Origin: Ureibacillus chungkukjangi
GTDB taxonomy: Bacteria > Bacillota > Bacilli > Bacillales_A > Planococcaceae
NCBI RefSeq assembly: GCF_003217295.1
Contig: NZ_QJTJ01000004.1
Span: forward strand, 124,001-188,000
Direction of reading: 5' to 3'
DNA length: 64,000 nucleotides
In this document: positions 51,295 through 59,315 of the stretch, piece by piece
How positions within the stretch are numbered: the stretch's first letter is position 1
Layout: every line of letters begins with the position of its first letter
Program-made: the position numbers and the translations under genes
The notes under the pieces: generated by a model
Told to the model about the DNA's origin: nothing
The model's database searches: none
Seen by the model: only the letters and a program-made list of their open reading frames with translations

Positions 51295-51890
51295 ATAACA
51301 GGAGAAATTTCGCTTATTTATAAAATTTGAGTGAAAATAGCTGAAATAGAGGAAGAAATTCCGCTTATTCACTTGAGATTTAGGGAAATTAGGGATTTTG
51401 GTTGGGATAACCGAAAAAATTCCCCTTATTTGCCTCTAAAACAGCACCAATCTGAAAATAACCGAAAAACCTTCCCTTATCTTAATTTTGAAACGAGCAA
51501 GGTATGTTAATAAATGGGAGCACATGACTTGTCCAATCTGGGTACAACCTTCACGAGGTAAATAACAGGAGAAATTTCGCTTATTAATAAAATTTGATTA
51601 AAAAAAGCTGAAATAGAGGAAGAAATTCCGCCTATTCACTTGAAAATCATGAAAATTGGGGAATTTGGATGGGATAACCGAAAAAATTCCCCTTATATAG
51701 CTCTGAAACAGCCCCAATCTGAAAATAACCGAAAAACCTTCCCTTATTTAAATCCTGAAACGAGCACAACCTTCAAAATACTGGAAACTCATCCCTTGTC
51801 CACTCCATATAACCGAACATTCTTCCCCTATGTCCCTCCCAGAACCAAGCACCAACTGTTATAACCGAAAATTTTCCTCTTATCCACGCC
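51294..51890. repeat. Palindromic AATAACAGGA/ACCGAAAAAATTCCCCTTAT repeats with a 267-bp duplication
   Basis: The block starting AATAACAGGAGAAATTTCGC at 51294 recurs at 51561, 267 bp later, with about 80-90 percent similarity over 220 bases by eye. Each copy has four palindromic units, for example AGAGGAAGAAATTCCGC and ATAACCGAAAAAATTCCCC with a following TTAT. The same unit type occurs at 9612-9800. The stretch 51295-52337 (1,043 bases) holds no other gene; 51890-52184 has none of these repeats and nothing recognised, and the promoter of the Tad operon lies at its 3' end. A 74-residue frame running through the second copy has no ribosome site and is rejected. Confidence 0.8.
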
Positions 51891-52184
51891 CAACCCTAAA
51901 CCCCCCATCCAAATTCCAATCTCCCTAACAACCACCCCTTCATCCCAAACTATTTCGAACACAAATATCTTCAATTCGAACTACCTAGAAAAATAAAAAA
52001 ATCCGGAAAATCGTACTATATTCATAGTTTCTGTAATTAGAATGTGACCTCTGCCCCCATTTACCAAATCATTCGACAAAATTCTACTGTTTCTTCGGAA
52101 ATTATGAAATCGGTATTTCAGAAATCGAAACTATCCGCACATGCCTATGTATCTATGAAAATGGATGTGAAATTCCGCCCACCT

Positions 52185-52212
52185 TTGACAACTTTTGTTA
52201 CTTATTTATACT
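52185..52212 (+). promoter_or_regulatory. Sigma-A promoter of the Tad pilus operon
   Basis: A perfect -35 TTGACA (52185-52190), 16 bp, and TATACT (52207-52212) lie about 126 bases before cpaB. A hairpin with arms TTTGTTG/CAACAAA (about 52231-52279) follows in the leader. Confidence 0.78.
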
Positions 52213-52337
52213 AAAAACTGTAAAAAAGCGTTTTGTTGGTCGTCCGCAATAGGATTCATTCTTCTGTACGGTCAACAAAGGTATAGCTACACACCAAGTT
52301 TTTGAAAAAATTAGTGAATTAGAAGGTAGGGGAATTT

Positions 52338-53156
52338 GTGTTAGAGGCAAAACGACGTGCAGCCATTTTTCTTTTATTAGCCTTTATCTTAGCGGCGGTG
52401 GCCGGCTATTTAGTCTTGGAAAAGGTTAAACAATTGAATGCAGAGCTAGGCGGAATGGTAGAAATTTATGTTTCCAATGGAGATATCCCTGCTCGTACAT
52501 TACTTCACTCAAGTCAATTAACGAAAATGGAAATTCCTCAAAAATTCCTAACAGCCTCACATATTACTGATGAAAATGACATACTCGGGCAAGTATCGGT
52601 TGTTCCTTTAAAGGAAGGCGATATTATAACGGACAATATGCTGAAGAATTATTCCAATCTGCAAAACGAAAATAATCGTCTCGTTGCCCTTTATCGAACA
52701 GACAAAATACAGTTTGACCAAGAAATCGCGGCACTGGATCGTGTTGATATCATTGTCTCTATCGAAGAAGAAGGTAAGAAAAACACTGAGCTTTTCATGA
52801 AGGATGTAGCCGTAGCCTTTGCACAGGGCACAGGTGAGAATTTTGCTGGTATTGGTGTAGAAGTTTCTTCGGAGGCTGCCACGAAGCTAATCCATATGCA
52901 AAATTACGCAGAATACATACGTGTGCTAAAGGCGAATGTTGGGCAGGATGTTGAGATTTCAGAGGAACAACAGAAGTCGGCTGAGGAAGTCAAAGAAGAA
53001 ACACCAATCTCAACGCCAGCTGACTCAACCGAAACTGAAACCGAAACAAAAACCGAAACTCAAGCTGAACAACCAACAGACCCTGCAACAGAAACAAATA
53101 CTGAAGAGGCTCCTGCCTCAAATACGAACGCTGAATCTTCAGAAGGAAATTCGTAA
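52338..53156 (+). CDS. cpaB: Tad pilus assembly protein CpaB (RcpC), SAF domain
   Basis: A 272-residue protein with an N-terminal membrane helix (about 7-27) and a SAF domain (about 40-110; VSNGDIPARTLLHSSQLTKM and VVPLKEGDIITDNML), then a second beta-rich part to about 205. The last 65 residues are a low-complexity Thr/Glu/Pro/Ala tail of TETETKTETQ type. CpaB is a periplasmic or outer-face assembly protein of Tad/Flp pili; Gram-positive versions likely act near the wall. GTG start at 52338 after GTAGGGG. First gene of the operon. Confidence 0.85.
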   Translation: MLEAKRRAAIFLLLAFILAAVAGYLVLEKVKQLNAELGGMVEIYVSNGDIPARTLLHSSQLTKMEIPQKFLTASHITDENDILGQVSVVPLKEGDIITDNMLKNYSNLQNENNRLVALYRTDKIQFDQEIAALDRVDIIVSIEEEGKKNTELFMKDVAVAFAQGTGENFAGIGVEVSSEAATKLIHMQNYAEYIRVLKANVGQDVEISEEQQKSAEEVKEETPISTPADSTETETETKTETQAEQPTDPATETNTEEAPASNTNAESSEGNS

Positions 53157-53174
53157 GGGGAGGGGGATGCAATT

Positions 53175-54335
53175 ATGGAGTCAAAGTTAAATTTATTAGT
53201 TGTGAGTGATGATCAGGTGCTTCGCCAGCAGCTTCAAACGATTGCTGAAAATACAGAGGAAAATGTACTGGCGGCTTCAACATCAGATGCCATTCGGGAA
53301 ATGAATCGTGAAACAAGAGATATAGTCATTATGACACAGCCTGAAACGGATATTGCCATTGACCTAGTGCAATCCATGAAGCAGATCAATCGCGCTGTTT
53401 TAATTATTTTTATCGCCGAGCGAACAGATTTTGTTTTACTACGGAATATGATGCGTGCTGGAGTAGATGAGTTTTTTGTCTTCCCAGAGGAAACCTCTCT
53501 CTTTACAAGTCGATTCCCAACAACGGTTAAAAATTATTCCATAACGAAAAGCTCAAAGGAAACGGAATCCTCTATTTCCTTTGGTCGAGGAAGAGGGCAA
53601 ATTTATTCCTTCTATAGTGGGAAGGGTGGCAGTGGAAAATCTGTTATTTCCTCAGTTCTTGCTCAGACATTAAAGCTTGAGTCGACTGCGGAGGTCATTT
53701 TAATTGATTTGAATGGTCAATATGGTGGCGTTGAATCGATGTTCTCGATTGAGGCAAATCGCTCGCTGGCAGATCTTCTACCCGTAATTGAAGAACTGAA
53801 CGAAAGTCATATACGAAATGTATCGAAAACAGAGCAGCATTCAAAGCTTGAAATCCTCGTCAGTCCAATTGATGCAGAAGTGGCAGAAACATTGGGCGAA
53901 GAGTTTGTTGCGAAGCTCCTCAGAACATCTCGCCGGGCTTTCGATTACGTAATTATCGATTTACCTTCCTCACTGAATGGCTCGGTGATCACAGCGATGG
54001 AGGAGTCAGATAAGATTTTTTATGTGTTAACGCCAGATACGCCGGCATTACGTGTTTTAAAGCATTATGAGGAGCTTGCCGGGCGAATTGGTGTGAATTT
54101 AATGGGGAAAATGGAGGTCATTCTAAACTTCATTGCCAAAGAAAATGAGGTTCAGGAAAAGGATCTAAAAAACGTCCTGCGTTACCCGATTGCCGCTACC
54201 CTAAGAAAAGATATTAAGGGATTGCAGCCTTTTGTAAACAAGGGAGAGCCTGTTCGAAAAGTAGTGAAGGAACGAAAGCTTATTCCTTTTGCTAAGGACA
54301 TTCGGAAGTTTTCTCGGGAAATTTTAAAATCATAA
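53175..54335 (+). CDS. cpaE: CpaE/TadZ-like MinD-family ATPase
   Basis: A 386-residue protein. An N-terminal pseudo-receiver domain (1-115; LLVVSDDQVLRQQLQTIAEN) is followed by a MinD/ParA-type ATPase with the deviant Walker A YSGKGGSGKSVISS (about 150), switch-I-like VILIDLNGQYGGVES and FDYVIIDLPSS. TadZ/CpaE positions the pilus machine in the cell. AGGGGAGGGGGATG precedes the start codon, 18 bases after the cpaB stop. Confidence 0.88.
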   Translation: MESKLNLLVVSDDQVLRQQLQTIAENTEENVLAASTSDAIREMNRETRDIVIMTQPETDIAIDLVQSMKQINRAVLIIFIAERTDFVLLRNMMRAGVDEFFVFPEETSLFTSRFPTTVKNYSITKSSKETESSISFGRGRGQIYSFYSGKGGSGKSVISSVLAQTLKLESTAEVILIDLNGQYGGVESMFSIEANRSLADLLPVIEELNESHIRNVSKTEQHSKLEILVSPIDAEVAETLGEEFVAKLLRTSRRAFDYVIIDLPSSLNGSVITAMEESDKIFYVLTPDTPALRVLKHYEELAGRIGVNLMGKMEVILNFIAKENEVQEKDLKNVLRYPIAATLRKDIKGLQPFVNKGEPVRKVVKERKLIPFAKDIRKFSREILKS

Positions 54336-54347
54336 GGGGGTATCGTA

Positions 54348-55697
54348 ATGGCTTCTATTTTCGAGAGAAGAAAAGAATTAGCTTCACAAAAGAAGACAGT
54401 TTCCTATCAATACGATAACCATCTTGTAGATGAGCTTGTGGAGCACTATAAGGCTCGTTTACTGCGTGATACCAATTTAGAAGCATTGACCCAGCTTTCT
54501 CAAGGTGAAATGAGATTGAAAATTGAGCAATATGTGTCTCAGTTCATGTCTGAGGAACGAGTTGTTATCTCCCGTCATGATAAGGAGCTCCTTGTTACAA
54601 GGATTCTCGATGAGTCAGTTGGATTAGGGCCACTAGAGCCGCTCATCAATGACCCAACGATTACGGAGATTCTCATCAATGGCTATAACGAGGTCCATGT
54701 TGAGCGGAAGGGAAAACTTGAGCAGGTCAATATCACCTTCCGCGATGATGAGCATGTTCGCCATATTGTCGACAGAATTGTTGCACCGCTTGGCAGAAGA
54801 ATTGATGAAAGCTCTCCAATGGTAGACGCTCGATTGCCTGATGGAAGTCGTGTGAATGCAGTGATTCCACCAGTGAGTTTAAATGGGACGCTTGTATCGA
54901 TCCGAAAATTCCGCGCAGAGCCCTTCCAAATGGAGGATTTGCTCGAATTTAGCTCACTTGATGAAAATATGGCCTTATTCTTGGACTGTGTTGTAAAGGC
55001 GAAGATGAATATGCTGATTTCCGGTGGTACCGGGTCGGGGAAAACAACCTTATTAAATGTTGCGGCAAGCTCGATTCCGAAATTTGAACGGGTTATTACA
55101 ATAGAGGATTCTGCAGAGCTTCGTTTGAATCGTTCGAATGTTGTAGGAATGGAAGCACGTCCTGCTAACGTGGAGGGAAAAGGGGAAATCACCATACGTA
55201 ATCTGGTGCGAAATGCACTAAGGATGCGCCCTGACCGTATTATCGTTGGGGAGGTTCGTAGCGGGGAAGCCTTCGATATGCTCCAAGCCATGAATACAGG
55301 TCACGAGGGTTCAATTACAACAGTCCATGCCAACACACCAGATGATGCATTAAGACGTGTTGAATCCATGGTTGTCATGGCGGGGATGGATCTCCCATCC
55401 TCTATTATTCGCGAATTCATTGTCGGGGCACTGGACATTATTATTCAAGCAACGCGATTAACAGATGGAACACGTAAAATTGTGTCCATTTCAGAAGTAC
55501 AAAAGCATGAAGACGGCATAACGGAAATCGTTGAGATATTCACCTTTAAACGTATTGGGATGTCCGAGCAAGGTGATGTCATTGGGTATTTTACTCCGAC
55601 TGGAAGAAAGCCTCAATGTCTCGAAAGAATCCGGATGTTTGGCATTGAAATTCCGGAATCTCTCTTTAGACCGCAGCCTCAGGAGGTGATTGTATGA
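54348..55697 (+). CDS. cpaF: Tad pilus secretion ATPase CpaF (TadA)
   Basis: A 449-residue type II/IV secretion ATPase. The N-terminal domain has EILINGYNEVHVERKGKL and RIDESSPMVDARLPDGSRVN; the core has Walker A ISGGTGSGKTTLLN (about 225), Asp box TIEDSAELRL, Walker B RMRPDRIIVGEVRSGEAFDM and the His box GHEGSITTVHANTPDDALRR. It powers pilus assembly through TadB and TadC, next in the operon. The stop overlaps tadB by ATGA. Confidence 0.96.
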   Translation: MASIFERRKELASQKKTVSYQYDNHLVDELVEHYKARLLRDTNLEALTQLSQGEMRLKIEQYVSQFMSEERVVISRHDKELLVTRILDESVGLGPLEPLINDPTITEILINGYNEVHVERKGKLEQVNITFRDDEHVRHIVDRIVAPLGRRIDESSPMVDARLPDGSRVNAVIPPVSLNGTLVSIRKFRAEPFQMEDLLEFSSLDENMALFLDCVVKAKMNMLISGGTGSGKTTLLNVAASSIPKFERVITIEDSAELRLNRSNVVGMEARPANVEGKGEITIRNLVRNALRMRPDRIIVGEVRSGEAFDMLQAMNTGHEGSITTVHANTPDDALRRVESMVVMAGMDLPSSIIREFIVGALDIIIQATRLTDGTRKIVSISEVQKHEDGITEIVEIFTFKRIGMSEQGDVIGYFTPTGRKPQCLERIRMFGIEIPESLFRPQPQEVIV

Positions 55698-56620
55698 CGA
55701 CTGCTGCTATTGCTTTTGGTGCAGTCCTCTTATTCATCTTTGGCTTCTATAATCTACTAGGCTATCGAAAAGAAAAGAAGGAATGGCGAAAGAAGACGCA
55801 CCAGTTTTACCGAGAAGGGGAAAAGCGGAAAAGTGTCCTCGTTTTATGGGGCTCGAAATTCGACCAAACCGAAACGGCAAAGGAAATGGAAGGCAAGCTT
55901 CAGGATGCCAATATTCCATTTACGCCATCTGAATTTTGCGGGGCATTAATCGTTTCATATATGGGGATTTTGTTCGTTCTTGTTAATTTTTTCGATGTTC
56001 CACCTTTGATTGGGTTAGTTCTGTCCCTTCTGCTCCTTGAAGCAGGTAGAAGGATGCTGTTCAAAATACGAAAAGATCGTAGAAGACAGATTTTGGTCGA
56101 CCAATTGCCTGATATTTGTCGTCTACTCGCCAACTCCACACGGTCGGGGATGACGTTAAACCAAGGGATTCAGCTAGTAGCAAAGGAAATGGCAGAGCCA
56201 GCAAAAAGTGAGTTCAAAAATTTAGCTCATGAATTGTCCTTAGGAATTGATTTTGGGAGCGCGATTCGAGCATTAGAAAAGCGGATTGATAACAAAGAAT
56301 TCCATCTCTTTACCGCGACCTTACTCATTCAAAAGCGAGCAGGTGGGAACTTGTATGCAGTATTAGATGAAATGAGTCAAACCCTCGATGATCGGAAGCT
56401 TCTCAAGCAGGAAATCAAAACGATGACTGCTGAGCATAAATATATTGCCTATATTGTGCCGGTCATTCCAATTTTTCTTGTTCTGATGATGAACAATGTA
56501 GTGGATGGATTCCTCGATTCTTTATTTACAGGGATAGGATTAATATTATTTGCGATATTTGTAACAGGAACTGTCGCAACGTTTTTCATTATCAATAAGA
56601 TTACGAACATTAGGGTGTGA
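55694..56620 (+). CDS. tadB: Tad pilus platform protein TadB
   Basis: A 308-residue type II secretion F-domain membrane protein. One or two helices are near the N-terminus (4-22 and about 80-115), the cytoplasmic F domain follows (about 135-250; LPDICRLLANSTRSGMTLNQGI, ALEKRIDNKEFHLFTATLLI, GGNLYAVLDEMSQTL), and two helices close the protein. With TadC it forms the inner-membrane platform. It overlaps cpaF by 4 bases and ends 4 bases before tadC. Confidence 0.9.
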   Translation: MTTAAIAFGAVLLFIFGFYNLLGYRKEKKEWRKKTHQFYREGEKRKSVLVLWGSKFDQTETAKEMEGKLQDANIPFTPSEFCGALIVSYMGILFVLVNFFDVPPLIGLVLSLLLLEAGRRMLFKIRKDRRRQILVDQLPDICRLLANSTRSGMTLNQGIQLVAKEMAEPAKSEFKNLAHELSLGIDFGSAIRALEKRIDNKEFHLFTATLLIQKRAGGNLYAVLDEMSQTLDDRKLLKQEIKTMTAEHKYIAYIVPVIPIFLVLMMNNVVDGFLDSLFTGIGLILFAIFVTGTVATFFIINKITNIRV

Positions 56621-56624
56621 CGAA

Positions 56625-57557
56625 ATGGATGGAATTATAGCGATCACCATTATACTTACTGTTTTCTTTATCGGGGTATCACTACGAGCAGTCTATGTGT
56701 ATCTCACGAAGCGTCGGGAACTGAAAACGACTGTAGCTGACACCTTATATGTTTTTGATGGCTTTCAAAAGAAAGAAAGTCGAAGGGGTAAATTTTTGGC
56801 CAAAATGCTGCATTTTGCAGATGATTTTTCAGACCTTGGACAGCGCATTAACTTCTTTAGCGAAAATGGGGATGTGAAGAAGTGGATCATACAAGCGGGT
56901 TATCCATATGGTATTACGGTTGAACGTTTCCAGGGCTTGAAGGTTTTCCTGCTAATCATTGGGGTAATGGTTGGCGGCATCATGCTAGTGTTGGGATTTC
57001 CTTTCTCACAGTTTATGGTCATTCTTTTGCCGATTGCTGGCTTTGCTAGCGCCATTTTGTGGATTCGCTCCAAAGCCAAAGCACGACAGGCAGAGATTTC
57101 GTACCAGCTACCAGATTTTCTCGACACAATGAGTGTGACGCTGCAGGCAGGGGTTGGCTTAACGCAGGCCTTAAGAGATATCGTCCCTTATTTTGTGGGA
57201 CCTATTAAAGAAGAATTTGAACGATTTCTTCAAGAAATTAGTGTAGGAGTACCAAGAGTAGAAGCCTACCGATTATTGCTGGAGCGTAATGAGTCAAAAG
57301 AGTTTCAGATATTAATAAAATCATTGATTCAGGGGGAGCGGCTGGGTGTCCCAATTGCAGCCTCCTTTAAACAGCAGGCCGAGGAAATGAGGAAGCTGAA
57401 GAAGGAAATGATTAAGGAAAAAGCGGCAAAAGCCTCACCGAAAGTGACGCTCGTAACTACCTTTCTGATTTTGCCTTCCTCCCTCATCCTAATTGGCGGG
57501 CTGATGATCATTAATATGTTTAACCAAAATAGTGGGATTTTCGATTTACTCAAATAA
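56625..57557 (+). CDS. tadC: Tad pilus platform protein TadC
   Basis: A 310-residue F-domain membrane protein. Helices are at about 4-25 and 105-145; the F domain (about 155-260) contains LPDFLDTMSVTLQAGVGLTQAL, SVGVPRVEAYRLLLERNE and IQGERLGVPIAASFKQQAEEM; a helix closes the protein (ILPSSLILIGGLMIINMF). It pairs with TadB. The AAGGAG of the pilin gene begins just after its stop. Confidence 0.9.
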   Translation: MDGIIAITIILTVFFIGVSLRAVYVYLTKRRELKTTVADTLYVFDGFQKKESRRGKFLAKMLHFADDFSDLGQRINFFSENGDVKKWIIQAGYPYGITVERFQGLKVFLLIIGVMVGGIMLVLGFPFSQFMVILLPIAGFASAILWIRSKAKARQAEISYQLPDFLDTMSVTLQAGVGLTQALRDIVPYFVGPIKEEFERFLQEISVGVPRVEAYRLLLERNESKEFQILIKSLIQGERLGVPIAASFKQQAEEMRKLKKEMIKEKAAKASPKVTLVTTFLILPSSLILIGGLMIINMFNQNSGIFDLLK

Positions 57558-57573
57558 AAGGAGAGAAAAAAAC

Positions 57574-57780
57574 ATGAGAGAAAAAATGCAGAGTTTATTT
57601 TTAAATTTATTGGTGCCGGTGAAAAACGAAAAAGGTGCACAATCGTTAGAATGGCTAGGCTTAGCTGCGTTATTGATTTTAGTATTAGGGATTATTTCTA
57701 CAGCGGTTAGTAATCAAGAGGGGTCAATTACAACTTTAATTGGAAATATCATTCAAAAGATTAGTGGAATGGTAGGCTAG
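57574..57780 (+). CDS. Flp-type pilin (small prepilin)
   Basis: A 68-residue protein. A basic leader ends in NEKG, then AQSLEWLGLAALLILVLGII: the Glu five residues after the Gly fits a prepilin peptidase site with the Glu-5 of pilins, and the hydrophobic helix is the assembly stem. The C-terminal half is short (SNQEGSITTLIGNIIQKI), as in Flp pilins. It lies directly after tadC. No TadV-type prepilin peptidase is visible in the window. ATG 57574 after AAGGAGAG is chosen over an upstream frame overlapping tadC. Confidence 0.8.
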   Translation: MREKMQSLFLNLLVPVKNEKGAQSLEWLGLAALLILVLGIISTAVSNQEGSITTLIGNIIQKISGMVG

Positions 57781-57792
57781 AGATTATCGGCT

Positions 57793-57843
57793 ATAAAACA
57801 ACTAGAAGAAAACCATCTTAAAAACACAAATAGCACACCTTAA
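57793..57843 (+). pseudogene. 3' remnant of a second vWA lipoprotein gene
   Basis: In the pilin-vWA spacer a frame reads IKQLEENHLKNTNSTP then stop. The downstream vWA gene ends IKALEEKYLENTSNTP then stop: 11 of 16 residues agree, including the stop position. The DNA agrees over about 40 bases too. The rest of the gene is missing, so this looks like the tail left after deletion in a tandem duplicate. Confidence 0.7.
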
Positions 57844-57880
57844 GGAATAGTGACTATTGAAATAGTAGGAGTTGACGAGA

Positions 57881-59293
57881 TTGCAAAGGTTTTATGGCTT
57901 ACTAATAATCCTGGTATTTACTTTTCTTGTTGCAGCTTGTAGTGATAAGGAAGTGGAAGAAAAGGTTGTAGCGGAAGAACAGAATGACGTGACGGCTACA
58001 GAAGAACCTGCCACCGAGCAAGTGGACGAAACCAATGAGGAGCCAAAAGAAGTCGAGGATGAGGATACACTCGTAGGACCGCCTCTTCCAACGACTCTTG
58101 AGGAGCTAGAAAAGTTACCCTCTGGTTATACAGAGCATATTAGTCTGCTTGAAGAAGAGGGAATGCAGCTGACGGATGAATTGACAAAAAATCTGCCAGA
58201 TATCTCGAATAATCCAACGAATGAAGAATTAGATCGCTATTATGAAGCGATTTTATCTGTATATCAGCAGGATTATGAGGGACCTGGGGATTTAATCGAG
58301 CAAATGAAGTTCCAAACGATTGGTAGTCCAGAGATTGAAGATCCTCGCTATCAATTTAAAGAAAACTTAAATGTAATGGTTATTTTGGATGCTTCAGGCA
58401 GTATGGCAAATTTTGAGGGAAGCGTTACGCGTATGGATGCTGCTAAACAGGCGATCAACCAATTCGTTAAGGGCTTGCCTGAAGGAACGAATGTTGGGTT
58501 ACGTATCTACGGGCATCTTGGTACAGGGAAAAATACAGATAAGGCATTGTCCTGTAGTAGCAGTGAATTAGTCTATCCATTAAGTACTTATAATGCCGGA
58601 AATTTTGATCAGGCGTTGTCTAAGGCTGCCCCTGCTGGCTGGACACCTATTGGTCTTGCGTTTAATGAAGCTAAAAAAGATTTAGCTTCCTTTAAAGGAG
58701 AATCCAATACAAACATCATTTACTTAGTGAGTGATGGAATTTCTACCTGTGAGGATGATCCTATTGGTGCTGCTAAATCTTTATTCGACTCAGATATTAC
58801 ACCGATTATGAATATCATCGGATTTAATGTAGACCAACAAGGGCAAAAGCAATTGCAGGAAATTGCAACGGCAACTGAAGGTTCTTATCAAAATGTTAAG
58901 GATGCACAGGGGCTTCAAGATCAGCTGAACGAAGCGAGCAAAATCGCAGAGAAATGGAAGCAGTGGAAAACATCTGAAGAGGGCTGGATCAATTATTATA
59001 AGGTTGATAATTCCCTGGATATTTTCGGCTATCATACTGAAGAATTTGGAAAATGGGTTAATGAAAGGCAAGCGATTGGTTTCGCACTGACTTTCCTGCT
59101 ACAGAAGCGAGAAAAGATGTCTAGAGAATCCCATGATTATTTACAGCAAAAAAACAAAGAATATCATGCTTGGATTGAAGAGGAATATGGTAAACTGCGC
59201 GATGAGTTAAAGGTGATGAACGAAATGAATCACGCAGAAGCAATAAAAGCTTTAGAAGAAAAATATCTTGAAAACACAAGTAACACACCGTAA
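57881..59293 (+). CDS. vWA-domain lipoprotein of the Tad locus
   Basis: A 470-residue exported lipoprotein. The signal peptide ends in the lipobox LVAAC (Cys at about 20), then an acidic linker (21-75). The von Willebrand A domain (about 165-345) has the metal-site motif VILDASGSMANF (DxSxS), a Thr in GWTPIGLAF and Asp in YLVSDGISTCEDD. The C-terminal 120 residues are helical and charged. vWA proteins bind partners through a metal ion and occur in many Tad loci, where they may act at the surface. I prefer the TTG at 57881, 10 bases after AGGAG, to the TTG at 57872, which touches the ribosome site. Confidence 0.82.
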   Translation: MQRFYGLLIILVFTFLVAACSDKEVEEKVVAEEQNDVTATEEPATEQVDETNEEPKEVEDEDTLVGPPLPTTLEELEKLPSGYTEHISLLEEEGMQLTDELTKNLPDISNNPTNEELDRYYEAILSVYQQDYEGPGDLIEQMKFQTIGSPEIEDPRYQFKENLNVMVILDASGSMANFEGSVTRMDAAKQAINQFVKGLPEGTNVGLRIYGHLGTGKNTDKALSCSSSELVYPLSTYNAGNFDQALSKAAPAGWTPIGLAFNEAKKDLASFKGESNTNIIYLVSDGISTCEDDPIGAAKSLFDSDITPIMNIIGFNVDQQGQKQLQEIATATEGSYQNVKDAQGLQDQLNEASKIAEKWKQWKTSEEGWINYYKVDNSLDIFGYHTEEFGKWVNERQAIGFALTFLLQKREKMSRESHDYLQQKNKEYHAWIEEEYGKLRDELKVMNEMNHAEAIKALEEKYLENTSNTP

Positions 59294-59315
59294 TCGAAGA
59301 AAGTGAGGTGAAAGT

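Noticed and set aside
51640-51864. 74-residue reading frame in the repeat block
   Set aside because: It runs across palindromic repeats, has no ribosome site and a composition unlike protein.
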